Shown here in pieces: positions 34,281 to 47,147 of a stretch of 64,000 nucleotides of DNA. This DNA comes from Oikopleura dioica. Taxonomy: Eukaryota > Chordata > Appendicularia > Copelata > Oikopleuridae. Numbering within the stretch: the stretch's first letter is position 1; each line of letters begins with the position of its first letter. The DNA lies in the NCBI GenBank assembly GCA_907165135.1, contig OU015566.1, forward strand, positions 3,288,501 to 3,352,500, in the 5' to 3' direction. Both the position numbers and the translations under genes were made by a program. The notes beneath the pieces are model-generated. The model was given only the letters and a program-made list of their open reading frames with translations, searched no databases and was not told the origin of the DNA.

Positions 34281-37200
34281 CGCAAGATTTTGATCTTGTG
34301 ATGCGTTTTTTCAACGAGTGGGAGGGTTTTTAAGGAGAGTGCCGTATTTGCCAATTGCAGCAATAAATTTCCGATTTTTCATTTTTTCATTTTCGTTTGT
34401 AAATTTGCGACAGGATCATAAATCGCTCTTGAGGGCGGGAGCGAACCACTTACATGCAAAAAAAAACGCATTGGGAAATTCTAAGAGCGGTTTTTGAACC
34501 TCTTGTATCTAAATAAGCTCTTGTGGTTTGTAATTTTTTTGCTGGAAATGGTCAAAAATGAACGTGGTTCTTTTTGTTTTCGACCATGTTTAATTAGCGA
34601 TTACGGGAAATGCTTGATAGAGCGGCTCTTGAAACGTTCCTTCTCCTATATGAAGTTTATTGTGACATAAAGGGTTTGTTTTTGATTCAAGCTGACGGCC
34701 ACGCAATTTTAAAATGTGCTCCGTTATTGTCTTTCTAAACAGATTTGGAAAAAAACGGAGCGTATCCTGAGTTTTTGGATAAACTTTGCTCAAGCAACAA
34801 ATGATGGTATTTTTCCTGCGTCAAATAAACATAGCGTAATATGAAGAAACATTTAGATATAAATTTACGTCAAAACCTAAAAGGGTTAGGGTTAGAGATA
34901 GGGTTCAAAGTAAGCGATTTTGATGAAAAATTTTGTGAAAAAAATTTTACAAATTTTAAATTTCGGCTTCGATAGAAAGTAGATAAAGGTCAAAAGTTTT
35001 CATTTTCGAAGTAAAATAAGGGTGTCACTATGTTAAATTTCGGAAAAAAAAGCTGTACCAAAATGGCGATTCTTTATATCTACCACCTAAAGGAATCTAT
35101 CTTTTTCATACGTTTTCAAACCAAAAATTACACCATCTTCGAAAATGATAACCTTGAATACTTGGCAAATCGGTTGGACACCTGTTGCTTATCATTTTTC
35201 AAAAAAATTTTACACAACCTCTAAACTGATGAATGAACCTCATTAGAACACTGATGACTTCTAGTCACATGACTACTCCAAATATTCAAAATTTAGACTT
35301 TAGACTAGCTCATCTCATGTATAATCAATTTTTATCTTTTGAGAGCATCTCCATGCCGTAAAGAATTCGACATGGCTCCGGAGGTTACATATCCGCATTT
35401 ATTAATTTTGCAACAAGCTTGGTCGTGTTTTTCTTACGTTTATCGTGATCATAGACCATTTAGAGGTCTTTTTTTCGGTGTTGAATAGTGGGGCATTCTC
35501 GGCTCGAAATTCAAGAGCTGTAAATTTAAACTTTGGACTCACGTGTTTTTTTTCAACAATTCAAGTATCCTAGATTGACGAACTTAGAGATAGCAATTTA
35601 GTTGAACGAGTTTTTCTGACCAACGCGCTCTTCAAAAGATACATATTATTTAGCTCATTATATTTTCTAATGAGTCTTTTCTTGATCATGCTTTTTTATT
35701 TTAGATAAAATTTTTTTATAAAAATAATTATTTTATTTTAAATATTTAATTATCAAAAAATATTTTTTTAAATAATTAGAAATTTTATCATCTTATTGAA
35801 TAAAAAATAAATAATTCAAAAAATAATATTTTTAAATAAATTTTTTTCAGAAAATGAAATTTGATTTTTTGACGAAAATTGAAATTTTGTTCGTATTTTG
35901 ATAATTGCTCTGTAAAGAGGGAGAAAAAGAAACGTGTGCCTCTAATAAGCGTTCCACTTTAGCAAACTTCAAAGATGGCGAATGTCTCAAAAACACGCTC
36001 AGAAGAATGCTCTACGGGTCGAATAATAGTCAGATTAAAGTGCCGCACAAATAGCGCTCTGCACATTTTGGGGGCTCTAGAAAATTGACAGGGATCAGGT
36101 GAATTACTAGCATCAGCATTTTTGTTCATAAATTTGAGCCTTAACCGGGAAGAAGCTTTCTGCATTTTACGGTGATTTTCTATGTGCAAGTTTGGCTCAA
36201 GAAAACAGTTATTTTGCGAATTAAAAAATGTCAAATAATACAAAAATGACTGTTTTATATATCAAAATTTTAGATTCTCCTGTTATTGGAGAAAAATCGC
36301 GTCTTAAAATATTTCGAAAAGTAAATTATGTTCGCAGCCTTATAGTAAAATACTTTAGGAAGTATACAATTTCCTCAAATATGGCAAAGAATGTCCAAAA
36401 ATACATCATTTCGTCATGATATCCTTACAGCAATTCAAAATAAAGATGAAAATTAAGCCATAAGATAAATTATTCGCTTCGCTTTCGCTTTCAAATTTCG
36501 AAAAATTTCGTTTTCTTTTGCTTTTCATTTTACGCCAAAATCCAGACTCCTGCCCAAACGACTTATTTTTGAAGAATGATCTCACTAAAAGGTCAAAAAC
36601 TTGAGTATTTTTCTAACATCTTTTCCGACAGAAAGGGAAAAGCTCTGATTTTTATTCATGAATCGGAAGTTGATCATGCAAACGTGTTGTACAAATTCTA
36701 TTTATTAGCGAGCATAAACTCTAATCCAGCGCTGAGGTGTACTAAACTACCTGCCCTTATTTAGGCTCAAAACAGTGGAGCGCAAAGTTCGCTCCCCGTG
36801 TCTTTTTAGCCTATGCACGATAACTGCAACGCGTTACGTATAAGCTGATTTTCCTGAGCCCGTACCTTCATAACATACAAAAAAGATAACCGAGTTTACG
36901 AGTTATCGAAGTTTTAGACTTTCTTAATTTACAAAATATATCCGTAGAGTTAATCTCGATTTTAGGGACAAAAACGTGCAGAATCAAATGAAGGCTCTTT
37001 CTCATCTTATTTTTAAACATATCAATTTTTTGAGCTAAAAAATATCTTCAAAACTATTCCGTGTAATTTGTTTTTTTTAACCGTTTCTTCCGTTTTCCGT
37101 TAATTTTATCAATATCCGAAAACCGTCATTAATAATTTTGAATCATCACGGGATCAGTTAGTGATAACAGATTATGATTCATTACTGGAAAATTTTAACG

Positions 37201-37681
37201 GTAATGAAATTTTTTATCGTGAAGATGACATTTTACTTGAAAACGCGAAAAAAACAGATAAACTTTAGTTATGTGATAATTTTCTGCCAGTTTTGATCTT
37301 GACATGGATAAGTAGCTGGTAATCGAGCGGTCCTGATGATCTTTTTTGGAATCAAGATTTGTTAATCGCAACACTTCACTTTTCTATGTGTCTATTTCTT
37401 CGAATGATGAATTTAGTAAATATATGGTAGATTAAGAACTGCGTCCAGCTGATCAGCAACCTGGATGCGGCTTGTTCTGAAAGCTTTTAATTCTGAATAC
37501 ATGACATTTTATCCGATAGATTCTATCAAGAGATGCTCTGTCTTCTTCGAAAATTGATTGATCAGCAGCGGAAACAAGGATACTTCAGATTTCTCATAAA
37601 ACGTATCATTTTTTTTTGTAATTTAACTCGCTCTTTTTTCAGAATCTTACATAAGAAAGTGGCTATCTTATGCATGCCTCA
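34281..37681. other. gene-poor AT-rich stretch
   Basis: 3.4 kb without a supportable gene on either strand. Contains homopolymer A/T runs (especially 35690-35880), a short GGGTTAGGGTTAGAGATAGGG at about 34888, and AATAAGGGTGTCACTATG near 35016, which matches the ends of the MITE at 48469. Open frames of 60-95 codons show no splice-consistent extension or known motif. Confidence 0.5.
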
Positions 37682-38433
37682 TAGGGTTGGCCAAAAAAAT
37701 CGAAGGTCGTGCGACCAACACAAGTCACCCCGCATTCGAAGCGCCTTTTCTTAGGGATCATTTTGATGTATAAATGAAATCGGTCGCGCAACGGGAAGGC
37801 ATCGAAAAAAATGTTTTTTTAAAAATTTCGATTTTTTCGATTTTGAACAATATAACCATTATAAAATGAGTCATATCTTTTGTTGAGTCATGATCCCACA
37901 TGGTTTGGAGAGTTGCGCAAAATTTAAATTTCAATCTGCTTTAAAACAAAACTTAATACATGCTTTTACGTTTTTGAAGAATGCAAATGGTTTTTTCGTA
38001 TAAAATGACTATTTCTGATTTCATCTGTACAGTAACAATAATAAATACTGCTATTTATCTTAATCAGTATGCAAATTATAGTATATATATCGTGTTTATT
38101 GCTTAACTTTGCTTTTGAAAGCTTCTTTGACGATAAAAGAGCAATTAAAATGGTTCTTATATATACTTGATTGAAAGAACAGACGCTCATTAACATTTCT
38201 AGAATAAGAATGATGACGTCATAATGACTCAGCAAAAGTTATGAGTCATTTTTTGACATTGATTTTCATAAAAATCGAAAAAATCGAAATTTTCAAAAAA
38301 ACATTTTTTTCGATGCCTTCCCGTTGCGCGACCGATTTCATTTATACATCAAAATGATCCCCTAGAAAAGGCGCTTCGAATGCGGGGTGACTTGTGTTGG
38401 TCGCACGACCTTCGATTTTTTTGGCCAACCCTA
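37682..38433. mobile_element. 752-bp foldback element with ~150-bp arms
   Basis: The left arm begins TAGGGTTGGCCAAAAAAATC and runs through GTGCGACCAACACAAGTCAC and GAAATCGGTCGCGCAACGGG to about 37840; the right arm, about 38275-38433, is its close reverse complement. Flanks TGCCTCA occur on both sides (7 of 8 positions of ATGCCTCA / TTGCCTCA). The unique middle has no coding frame. Confidence 0.85.
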
Positions 38434-38996
38434 TTGCCTCATCAAGATTCGCCGCTCAAGACGATTGTTCTTACGGAAAATCAAGTCTTCCAAATATGAT
38501 CATCCCGGATGATTCATCCGTTTGACAGAAAATTTAATAAAAGATAATCAATTTGTCTGCCTTTGAAGATAAAAAGATATATTAGGCTCAAATTCTGAGC
38601 CTCAGAAAGCACATTATATTGCCAATGGACAATTTGTAGTAAAGGGTCTTTATTCGAGCTGCCTCTATCCGAAATCAAAACTCAAGGCAAAAACCAGGGA
38701 GTTTTCCTTCAGAAACTTTTGACCTCATTGCATGTAAGTATGTTCTTCACATTATCTATGTCAGAGGTAAAAGTTCAGTCGCAGGTCATTTCGGGCGCCT
38801 AAGCTTCTCAATAGACGCCGTGCACGATTTCTCGCGGTAGATTGCTCGTTGGCGCCAAGTCACGCGCGCGACGCACCGCTCGACCTCTTTATTAAAAAGC
38901 GCGTATCTGGTCAATTCGTCAGTGCTGAAAATAGCTTTCCGTTTTTACATATTTTTTTTAAAAAAGATAATTTTTGAAAAATAAAATTAAACCGCG
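38434..38996. promoter_or_regulatory. upstream region of SUEL lectin gene
   Basis: A CpG-containing patch at 38815-38920 (GCGCGCGACGCACCGC) next to TTTATTAAAAAGCGCG, a possible TATA-like core about 110 bp before the ATG. Inferred promoter only. Confidence 0.35.
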
Positions 38997-40451
38997 ATGA
39001 AACTCTTTGGAACATATCTCCTCGCCAGCGTCGCTGCTAGAAGAAATAAGAATAAGAATAAAGGTAAATTAAGATTCAAGAGAGCATAGAATTAAGGGTA
39101 TCTCATCGTTTATTCTATTTTATGTTTTTTTTTTCATTTTCTTAAAATATTTTCTCGAAAAAAATTATTTTTAGCTTTTTGATTGGCCAAATCATTTCTA
39201 CCTTGTACTACCCTTAATTTAATCATCTTATGTCCCCTTAAAAATATTTTTATCAAAGGTGAAGGTCGACTCTATGCCGATTTGGGCAGCTTCCTCTCCG
39301 CCGCCCCGCCATCCTGGTGGAACGAAAGCCAAACCGTTGGCTTCCTCAAAAACGCGCGAACTGATGGAAAAGCTGTCTTTTCCGATGAAGTCTGGGCAGG
39401 TGCTCGTCGAGGTGCTGGAGAGCGAATGGGAAACCAATACACTGCCATTGTCAACAGAGCCTTGTAAGTCCTATATTCAAAGTTCGTTTTATAACGAAAA
39501 ATTTTAAGGAGAACCTATGCTAAATGCAAAGACATCACTCTCCCTGAAGACACTTTCGAGTCACGACGAAGACGATCCACCGAGGAGGGCGGCCGAAAGA
39601 AAAAGAAGAACCGAGGCGGCAAAAAGAACAAGAAGAACAAGGAGTCTGGCCGAGGCATCCCAGCCACCACTCCAGACAAACTCCACTGGAACATGACCTG
39701 GAGAGTCGCCATGGTCGTCCGAGAGACAATGATGTCCGACGTCAATTGCATCACATCTGCTTACAGGTAAGCTATTTTGGCATTTTTCGACATCTTTTAC
39801 CTTCTTTCAAGACTCTTCCAGCGATTGGACCGATACAACTTGAACGCGAACTACCAGTACTGCACCAACGTCAACGACAGTGCCCCTTACTGCCAGTGGC
39901 TCCAAAAGGATGAAGAAGGACAGACGATCTCGTACAAGACTGCCCGAAAGCAGGGCACTTACACAAAGGAATGGGTCGATTATTTTTCTTTTTTCTCCTT
40001 GATTTCAGCGTAAGAAAGACAATTCTGACCCTTGAAAAAGTTCGCTAAAGGTGGCGCGATCAGCGTCTACTCTCCAGTTTGCGAAGTGATGGACAAACCC
40101 GCCAACGCCAACTACGATGGAGACATCTACTGCCCAGAAGGATACGCCATCAAAATCGACCGAGCAAAATATGGACGAAGCACCAGAGGATTCTGCCGAG
40201 GAGATGCTGATTCCAACATCAACGTAATTTTCAAACACAGATTCACTCATGTTTACCAACCAATTTAGCTTTGCAAGGGTAAAACCGGCAGTACTGTTGT
40301 CGTCACTGACATCATCGCCGACAAATGCGACGGCCTGACAAACTGCGTCATCGAAGCCTCCAACGAGTTCCTCAACGGCGGCGAAGATCCCTGCCCCGGA
40401 GTCGAGAAATTGGCCGAAGTCTACCACACCTGCGAAAAGATCGAAGAGTAA
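38997..40451 (+). CDS. secreted protein with C-terminal SUEL/rhamnose-binding lectin domain
   Basis: 352 residues. Exons 38997-39063, 39259-39463, 39509-39766, 39812-39974, 40041-40223, 40269-40451, phases closing. Leader MKLFGTYLLASVAA followed by RRNKNKN, the same pattern as the Cys-repeat gene at 5553. The middle has a very basic Lys/Gly/Asn-rich stretch (GGKKNKKNKE). The C-terminal ~85 residues fit the Gal_Lectin/SUEL pattern: YCPEGYAIKIDRAKYGR, CRGD, DKCDGLTNCVIEASNEF, DPCPGVEKLAEVYHTC. Carbohydrate binding is inferred from the domain. A role in the extracellular house is possible but unproven. Confidence 0.85.
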
Positions 40452-41536
40452 TTATTTTTTCAACCTTCTTTGCCAAAGCTTTTAATTTCGCCAAATCTTC
40501 TTTTACCGATTTTTGCCCGGCAAATCACGGGGAAATGAGACTCACTCAAAAAATTTGAGTCATCTACCGGGCAACAAATTGGTTAAAGGAAATAACATGC
40601 TTCATCTTTCATAAGTGACTGTACATAAAAATATCAATAAATTTTCTACAAAAAATTTTTTTCAAGAATTTATTGAATCGATTCTCTTGATTCTGGCAGC
40701 AGGGTTTTTGAAGAAAGCGATCTTGGTATGGATAAAAACAAATAAGGGTCTCACTCTATTATCAAATTTTTTATCCATTTTCTTGGTTAGTTCGTGGACA
40801 GCTTCAATGACCAAGAAAAGAGAAAAACGCCGAAAATAATCGCAACTAAGATTTTTTCGACACGAAAAGAAAACTAAACTGACCAAATAATACATCGATT
40901 TCTAGGTGAATTGATCCGAGACCGCCGGGCATTGGTGGAGCTAGAAATGACATTTATTCCAAAAGTAAGTTTTGAAGCTGAACTTCTCTTTGATGCTCTG
41001 TAATCTTCCGCGAGTTTTTGAGGCATTCTTTTTGCTCGATTCAAGTTGTTATTCATTGTCGAACCTTCTCTGCTCTTTTCTTTGCGATAACTTGATTTAG
41101 GGCTTTGATTGAGTTGCAGTCGACTCAATTAAAATGTTCAGAGTTAGAGTTTTATTTCGACAGTTTTTTCAGAAAAAGCTTTTTTGGAAAAATTTTCAAA
41201 AACACAAAATTCTTCGATAATTCAATAATTGACTCATTATTTTCTCATTCTCAGGGTATTTAGCTAATCCTATAGCTTGTAAAGAATTAGGAGCTAGAGC
41301 CAGGAAAATCTTCTTACTCATTTTTCTAGCTCCTTCTTTCCATAATTACCAGAGGCGGGCCAGGTCAGAAAAGTTATAACAATTAATTAATTTGGAAAAA
41401 AAAAATGGTGGCGCCATTTGAAAAAAAGCTGCCCTCTGGCGCGTGTTCTCGTGTTCGATCAAATTCAATTATCACGTGATTGAAGCTGATAATTTTTAAT
41501 AGAAGCAAAGAAAAAAAAGAGATTCTTTTTTACTCA
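40452..41536. other. unresolved region upstream of MNX
   Basis: Both strands carry protein-like pieces: plus 40615-40725 (FIESILLILAAGFLKKAIL, then a GTATGG donor and a pyrimidine-rich acceptor at 40790) and minus 41056-40876 (basic, Ser-rich). A plus-strand GTAAGT at 40964 also looks like a donor. I could not build a convincing gene; a small membrane-protein gene is possible. Confidence 0.3.
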
Positions 41537-43543
41537 ATGGAAATCATGCACAGTAGAAAAGAGGAAGAAGGAGGAAAGAAAATTAACTTTGGAATTGACT
41601 CGATTCTCAAAAGCCAAAAGGTAGGGCGAAAAATGATATCAAGGAAGAGAAAATTTCGGTCTAGAAAAACGAAGAGTCCGATTCTTCGACAGAAGAGGGG
41701 CACGGTCACGAGCCTCAGGGCATGCCACAGCATATGAATCCACTGCGACTTCAAGCACTGGCAGCTCAGCTGAGCAGTTTGAACAATCATCAATCCAGGT
41801 AGGAAAGGGCTAATGAACGATTTTGAAGAAGACTTTCGCTTGTTTGATTTTTCGTTGAGATACCCTTATTTTTCAGTGAAATGGCCGCCTGGTATCATCA
41901 AAATCTAATGCAGAACATCGCTCAGAACAATCAGTTAATGAGTCTGCAGCTGAATCGTCTGGCCACTCATCCTTTTCAAATCGGGCAATATCAGGGTAAG
42001 TAAAGAGACATGGGCTCTTTGTGCTAATTGAGCAAGTTTTACAAGCCTGACGAGGCTCATCACAGTCCACTTAGTTAAATAATCGCGCTAATGAACATTC
42101 GACAGTAGAACTTGCCTTCTCCTTGCTTTCGTTAAGGGAGTATCCCGGATACTGTATCCGCCTTATTTTGACAAAAAGCAGGTTTCATAATGTCCCTTCT
42201 TCAAATACAGTATTATCAACACGCTGGGAGGAATGAACTAGTAATCGCCTGTAATAGAACAAAGCCAGCGTGTGCCCAAGCCATAAATCGCCCCCGGGCA
42301 CAGTAGGAAAGCGTCATAAAACACCGAACAAAAACCACAAATTAGCAGTTTTAATAACTCAAAAATATCAAGATCGACGTTCCGCTTAAAATCTGCCTTT
42401 TTGGCGATCAAAGAGGGGGCCGCCAATTTATTATCGAAAAGGCGCGGGAGGGGCGCTCGTAAATTATCACGTGATATATAGAATATTGGAAGGGATCATA
42501 TGGTGATTTCATATTGTTAGCAAAATTTAATGGGTAAGATCCAAAGCTCCGCAAGCCTGTGCAAAAAACCTGAGTCAGGGTCCACAATGGAGTATTTTTA
42601 AGAACCCCCCCCCCTTAAATTTTTTGACTGAATGCTCAAATCTGATTGGTTGTAAATTTGACCAAAATTTTGATCCAAATTGCCTTTACTTTGGGCAGAA
42701 CCAAAATATGGGAGTCATTTTAAAGATCGGGGTTTTGATTGGTCCGTAGGCCAAATACAGCAATCTCATTGGCAATCTAAAAATGCACTTCCATGAATTT
42801 GTTTGATTCATGTTTTTTTTGTCTTTTCCGGCAACTACCTTAAAAAGTCCAGCTCAAGATGGCGAGCTCCCTAATTTAAGGGTGTCCAAAGCAATTTGAA
42901 AAATAATCAAGAGTGATAGATCAAGACGTTATTGGAATTAATATGTTATCGATGCGGATTGATTATAAATTAATTTTAATCAAGCGTGTATCAACCTTTT
43001 TGGACAAGTTAATCAACACTCGTAAATTCGCCTGTAATTGGGCGCAAGCAATCATCGCGAATAAACCTTCAATTTACAGAATTAACACTTGATTAATTGA
43101 GCCCCTCCCCGCTGAAAAAAGGACGAGTTAATCAATAAACACAATTTTATCTCTATTTTTCAGGGCTTTTGCAACAAACTGGAGGAAAGTCTAGACGACC
43201 ACGAACAGCTTTCAGCTCGCAGCAATTATTGGAACTAGAGAGGCAATTCAAGATGAACAAGTATCTTTCAAGGCCAAAACGATTTGAAGTAGCGACGATG
43301 CTTTGCTTGACTGAAACACAGGTTGAAATCAACAAGGAGAACCAAAATTCTCGATCGTTTTTTTAGGTTAAAATTTGGTTTCAAAATCGAAGGATGAAAT
43401 GGAAGAGGAATAATTCGAAAGAAAACGGGGAAGGAGAAGAAGGATCTTCGGAAATTCAAGAAGGGGAGCATAAAGAAGATAGTGATACGAGTGAAAATGA
43501 AAGTGAAGGACTGAAAATTGCTGGTGAAACGATGGAGAGCTAG
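41537..43543 (+). CDS. MNX: MNX/HB9-class homeodomain transcription factor
   Basis: DNA-binding regulator; MNX factors act in motor neurons and endoderm/notochord patterning in chordates. 223 residues. Exons 41537-41620, 41665-41798, 41877-41995, 43164-43321, 43367-43543 close in frame. An N-terminal eh1-like repressor motif (NFGIDSIL) precedes a Gln/Asn/Leu linker. The homeodomain [20 protein letters not shown]...[31 protein letters not shown] is MNX-type. The tail is acidic. The 1168-bp third intron is over twenty times longer than the others and may carry enhancers. Confidence 0.93.
41996..43163 (+). promoter_or_regulatory. long MNX intron, candidate regulatory region
   Basis: Non-coding 1168 bp. 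Contains ATTA/TAAT-rich homeodomain-like sites (for example GATTGATTATAAATTAATTT, about 42958-42977) and CCTGAGTCAGGGTCCACA at about 42568, similar to repeats at 11225 and 12305. Regulatory role is inferred from length and from developmental genes keeping long introns in compact genomes. Confidence 0.35.
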
Positions 43544-43734
43544 AGTTTCTTCGCTTGTCGGCTAGATATTGTACAAACATTATTGACTGTTTATATAATC
43601 GAAGATATTATCAATATGATTTTGAAGTTTTATTTTCCGCGAAGTTAACGGAAAAGTGACCTTTTCGCGCAGCACAGTGCAAATATCATTTGTTACATCG
43701 AAGAGAGGTTTTTTCCTTCAGAGAGATTCCAGAG

Positions 43735-45388
43735 ATGAGAAAATTGCTCATTTTATTTTGCCATTTAGCAATTGCTTTTCGCCCAAAACAAGTCAACGAA
43801 ACTTGCCCGTAAATATTAATAATAGAGTTCACTCTTTTTTAAATTAATAAGTGACGCTGATCTTGGTGAAATTTGTGATGGACATTGTTTCTCAACATTT
43901 CTGAGCTGCAAGGACGATTGTGAGTCCGGCTCTTGCGAAAGAGAATGCCTCTTTGATTATACAGGTTCGCTTACGATTGCGATAAAATTCCGTTCAATTT
44001 ATCTCCCAGACTGCTATTCGAACTGTCCATGCTACCAGAACTGTGAGAATGGATGCGTTGAGTGCATGAATCCAATCTGTTCATGTGTATCACCCGAAAA
44101 AGACAATGCTTTTTATCAACACTGCATTGATGAGAGTCAGAAAAACTTCGGAAAATGTGTGAAAGCATGCGTTGCTCAAGAGATTTGCTACGATGCTTGT
44201 TATTCTGACTTCATTGTCTCGTCGAGAAAATGCCCATGTAATGCAGGGTGTGAGCTTGGTTGCCCCTGCGAGTCAGGTTATGATTGTCAACCTTTTATAA
44301 TGGCCCTTTGTCAAAGCTCTGAACCACCAAAAATTGATTTCGGTTACGTTATATCAGCTGATGGAAATTTCAAGGATTTGTTTCTTGATTAATTAATTGA
44401 TTCATTCACGGAAAATAGATCTTTAAGTTAAACAGAAAAAAGGAAAATAGGTTTTATACAAGTCAACAAGGATCGTTCATTGAAAGATCTGGACATGCCG
44501 TATTGAATGGAGAAATGTTCATATTTGGTGGTCTTCAAAATCCGAAAAAAGTAATTGAAAAAAATTTTATTTACTTAAAATATTGTTAATCTTAGATTGG
44601 TAAAATTGATGAATGCAATTTTGTTGACACTGGGATGAAGCTTATCAATGACTTTTTGTCTAACTCTGGAGCACTTGTGACCGTGCATGAAATTCACGAT
44701 GAAACAATTTTGTGCCGAGGCGAAATTGAATGCGAGGGATTTGACGGAGTATCGTCGAAGCCAATAGCATCAACGAAAGAGAAACATTTCTTTAGTTGTA
44801 TGGCACTTTATGATTCACAGCCCATAATCATCGCTGGAATCGCTTCGAGTTCGGTCGAAGCTCTTGCTGTAACGTAATGAAACAAAAAAATATTTGATGA
44901 TAAATAACAATGTTAAGGGGCTGGCAGACGGAAACCAAGCATCCCTCTGGGACTATTCGAGGCACAACTTGCGTTTCTCTTGATCATGGAGTTCTCGTTA
45001 TTGGAGGTTATGTAGATTCGCACCAAACCAAAGCATATTCTTACACTGATTCTAAGTGGTCCATGATTGGTGAAATGAAACAGGTAGAATGGAATTTCAT
45101 CGTCAATAGAATTTATCTTTGAAGAAATTTTATGGAGGATCAATGATATTATTTGACGATTTTTTTCTGGTATTTGCTGGAATAGGTGGCGGGTAAGGAA
45201 CAGGAACAATCAAAAAATATTAATTATTGAGGTCATTTGCCGTTGAACGCGCAGAATGGAATGGTGAAAAAATAACTTCTTCTGAGGTTTTATTCCATCA
45301 TGAAAATGGATGCTACAGGCCGATAGTCTTCGAGACGTATCCTGACCATTGTGAAAATTTCTGTTCCGATGATTTCTGCTATGTTTAG
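43735..45388 (+). CDS. secreted Cys-rich module + kelch-like propeller protein
   Basis: 446 residues. Exons 43735-43808, 43852-43964, 44010-44379, 44436-44550, 44596-44873, 44918-45083, 45125-45192, 45232-45388, closing in frame. Signal MRKLLILFCHLAIAF. The Cys-rich module (YSNCPCYQNCENGC, ICYDACYSDF, CPCNAGCELGCPC) resembles that of the protease at 22687. Propeller-like blades follow: GHAVLNGEMFIFGG, GVLVIGGYVDSHQTKAYSY, FFLVFAGIGGG, as in kelch/galactose-oxidase repeats. Probably extracellular; substrate or partner unknown. Confidence 0.8.
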
Positions 45389-45862
45389 CGAGAGAATGAT
45401 GAGCAATAAAAAAGTGAAATCATGGAAGAAAATATCAAGATTCGATTCTCAATATTTTCCACTGACCGTATCATCATGTGCCTAAATGTCAAAGTAAATA
45501 TACGTATTTCTCTCCCCAAGAGGTGACCAAACAAAACGGTGTTCATGTCGTGCAAATATTCAACAATCAGAAAGCCACAAGTGAATGTCAATCTCACGCG
45601 TCCGCTCACGTCATTTCATTTCGGTAAAAAGAAATTTATACAGCCCCAGCAGCGACAAAATCGTAAAAATAACCTCTTTCGAAAATGGCGTAAAATATCA
45701 CAAAAAATGGAAAAATATTTTTTTCAAAACAATTTTTAGCAAGATTTTTTTTTGAAAATTCACAAAATCAAAAAAAAAAGCGAATAAATATTTTTGACTT
45801 TATATTTTTCTTTATATAAAGGAAATAATAATATTTACAGAAATAAACAGGAAAAAATACTC
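45389..45862. other. convergent spacer
   Basis: 3' flanks of two converging genes, with poly(A)-like AATAAA motifs on both strands. A 66-codon plus-strand frame at 45539 has no support. Confidence 0.4.
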
Positions 45863-47147
45863 TTATTCTAAACAGGCTTCCAAAACCGGCTCAAATTGTA
45901 AACTTCTTGAGCTCGCATTCGTTTTTTGCTGTTTTGGCTCGATCAATTCTAGATCTTCAAGATTCAGCCTCGACAAGAACTTCGAGGAGGAGGTGGAGGA
46001 GGATGAACACGTGACGTCGGAATTGCACTGGCGAAGGGGGCGAGCGTAGATGGCTTTGGAACGGGAAAGTTTTCGGTGAGTTCGGACGATTTTTCGACCT
46101 CGGGGCGCTTCGTCGGAGAGTGTCAGGTGGGAGAGATCGAGGTTGCCCAAATCTGAAAAAGGGGAGTTATGGTTTTGGCTCAAAAAAGGTTATGATTCAT
46201 TTTCATTGTTTCTTATTAAGAATAATTCAATCGTATTTTAAGGGTATCATTCTGTTAAAAAAATTTTCTTAAACTTGGAAATTTCGAGTCGAAACATAAA
46301 TATTTTTAAGTACAAAATTTTAAAAATTCTTTTTTTTTTCTTTTAAAAATAAGCCTATATTTACCTGATATATCCGAGCTCGTTAAATCCGAACTTGTAG
46401 AAGACGCGTCATCGGACTTGACTGACTGGCTGATGCTCATTGCCGCTCGAATTTCATGAAACATAAATTCCTTCTTTTTTCTTTTGTTGCTTTGAGGTCT
46501 TGTCGCTTCGATTTGCTGGTTTTTCTTCGATTTCAGAACTCGGCAGCGCCGCCAGAATTCCTTGCTCCGAGGGGTTTTCTGATAGTATGATTCCTTTCTG
46601 ACAGCGATTTTTGATTCAAATATCTTCGTTTTTGTCGACCTGAAAAATTATTAAGGGCTTCATCAATGAAAATAATAACTTAAAAAGTAATATTAAATAT
46701 CCTTTAATTTATTAAAATAATTCGTTAAAAATTATTATAATTATTATTATTATAATTAAAAATTATAAGGTTTCATCAAAAATATGTAATTTAAGGGTGT
46801 CACTTGGTAAAATTTGAGAAAAGAAGCATTTTTCTTACTTTTTGCTCTTGATATTTTTTCTTGATTTGTTACCTTAAATTTTTTATTTTTTGATAATCTG
46901 CTTATTTTTTGTCTTCTTTTTAGTTTTCTTTTGAGATAATTGAAAATTCGAAATCTCTGTTAAAAAATTCTTGCTTTTTTATTGATTGAAAATTTTCGTG
47001 CACGGAAAAATGATAATTTTCTCCTAGTCCGTTTAGTTTTTTTTTTCTTTCTTCGTGTAACTCGGATGAGCTCGGTGGCGACGCCTTGACGTCACGTGAC
47101 GACACTTCAAATTCGATCGAGGCTTCTTGTGACGTCACAGCGCTCAT
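45863..47147 (-). CDS. Ser/Arg-rich protein, function unknown
   Basis: Two joined 3' exons are convincing: 46375-46639 and 45863-46152, linked by a GT-AG intron with TTTTTCAG. They encode a basic stretch (SNKRKKKEF), Ser/Asp-rich DDASSTSSDLTSSD, then DLGNLDLSHLTLSDEAPRGR and a Ser cluster to the stop. A candidate 5' exon begins at ATG 47147 (MSAVTSQEASIEFEVSS), but I could not find its donor. No family recognised. Confidence 0.55.

Noticed and set aside
34590-34793. 67-codon minus-strand ORF in the gene-poor stretch
   Set aside because: No splice partners, no family motif, and AT-rich context; within chance expectation.
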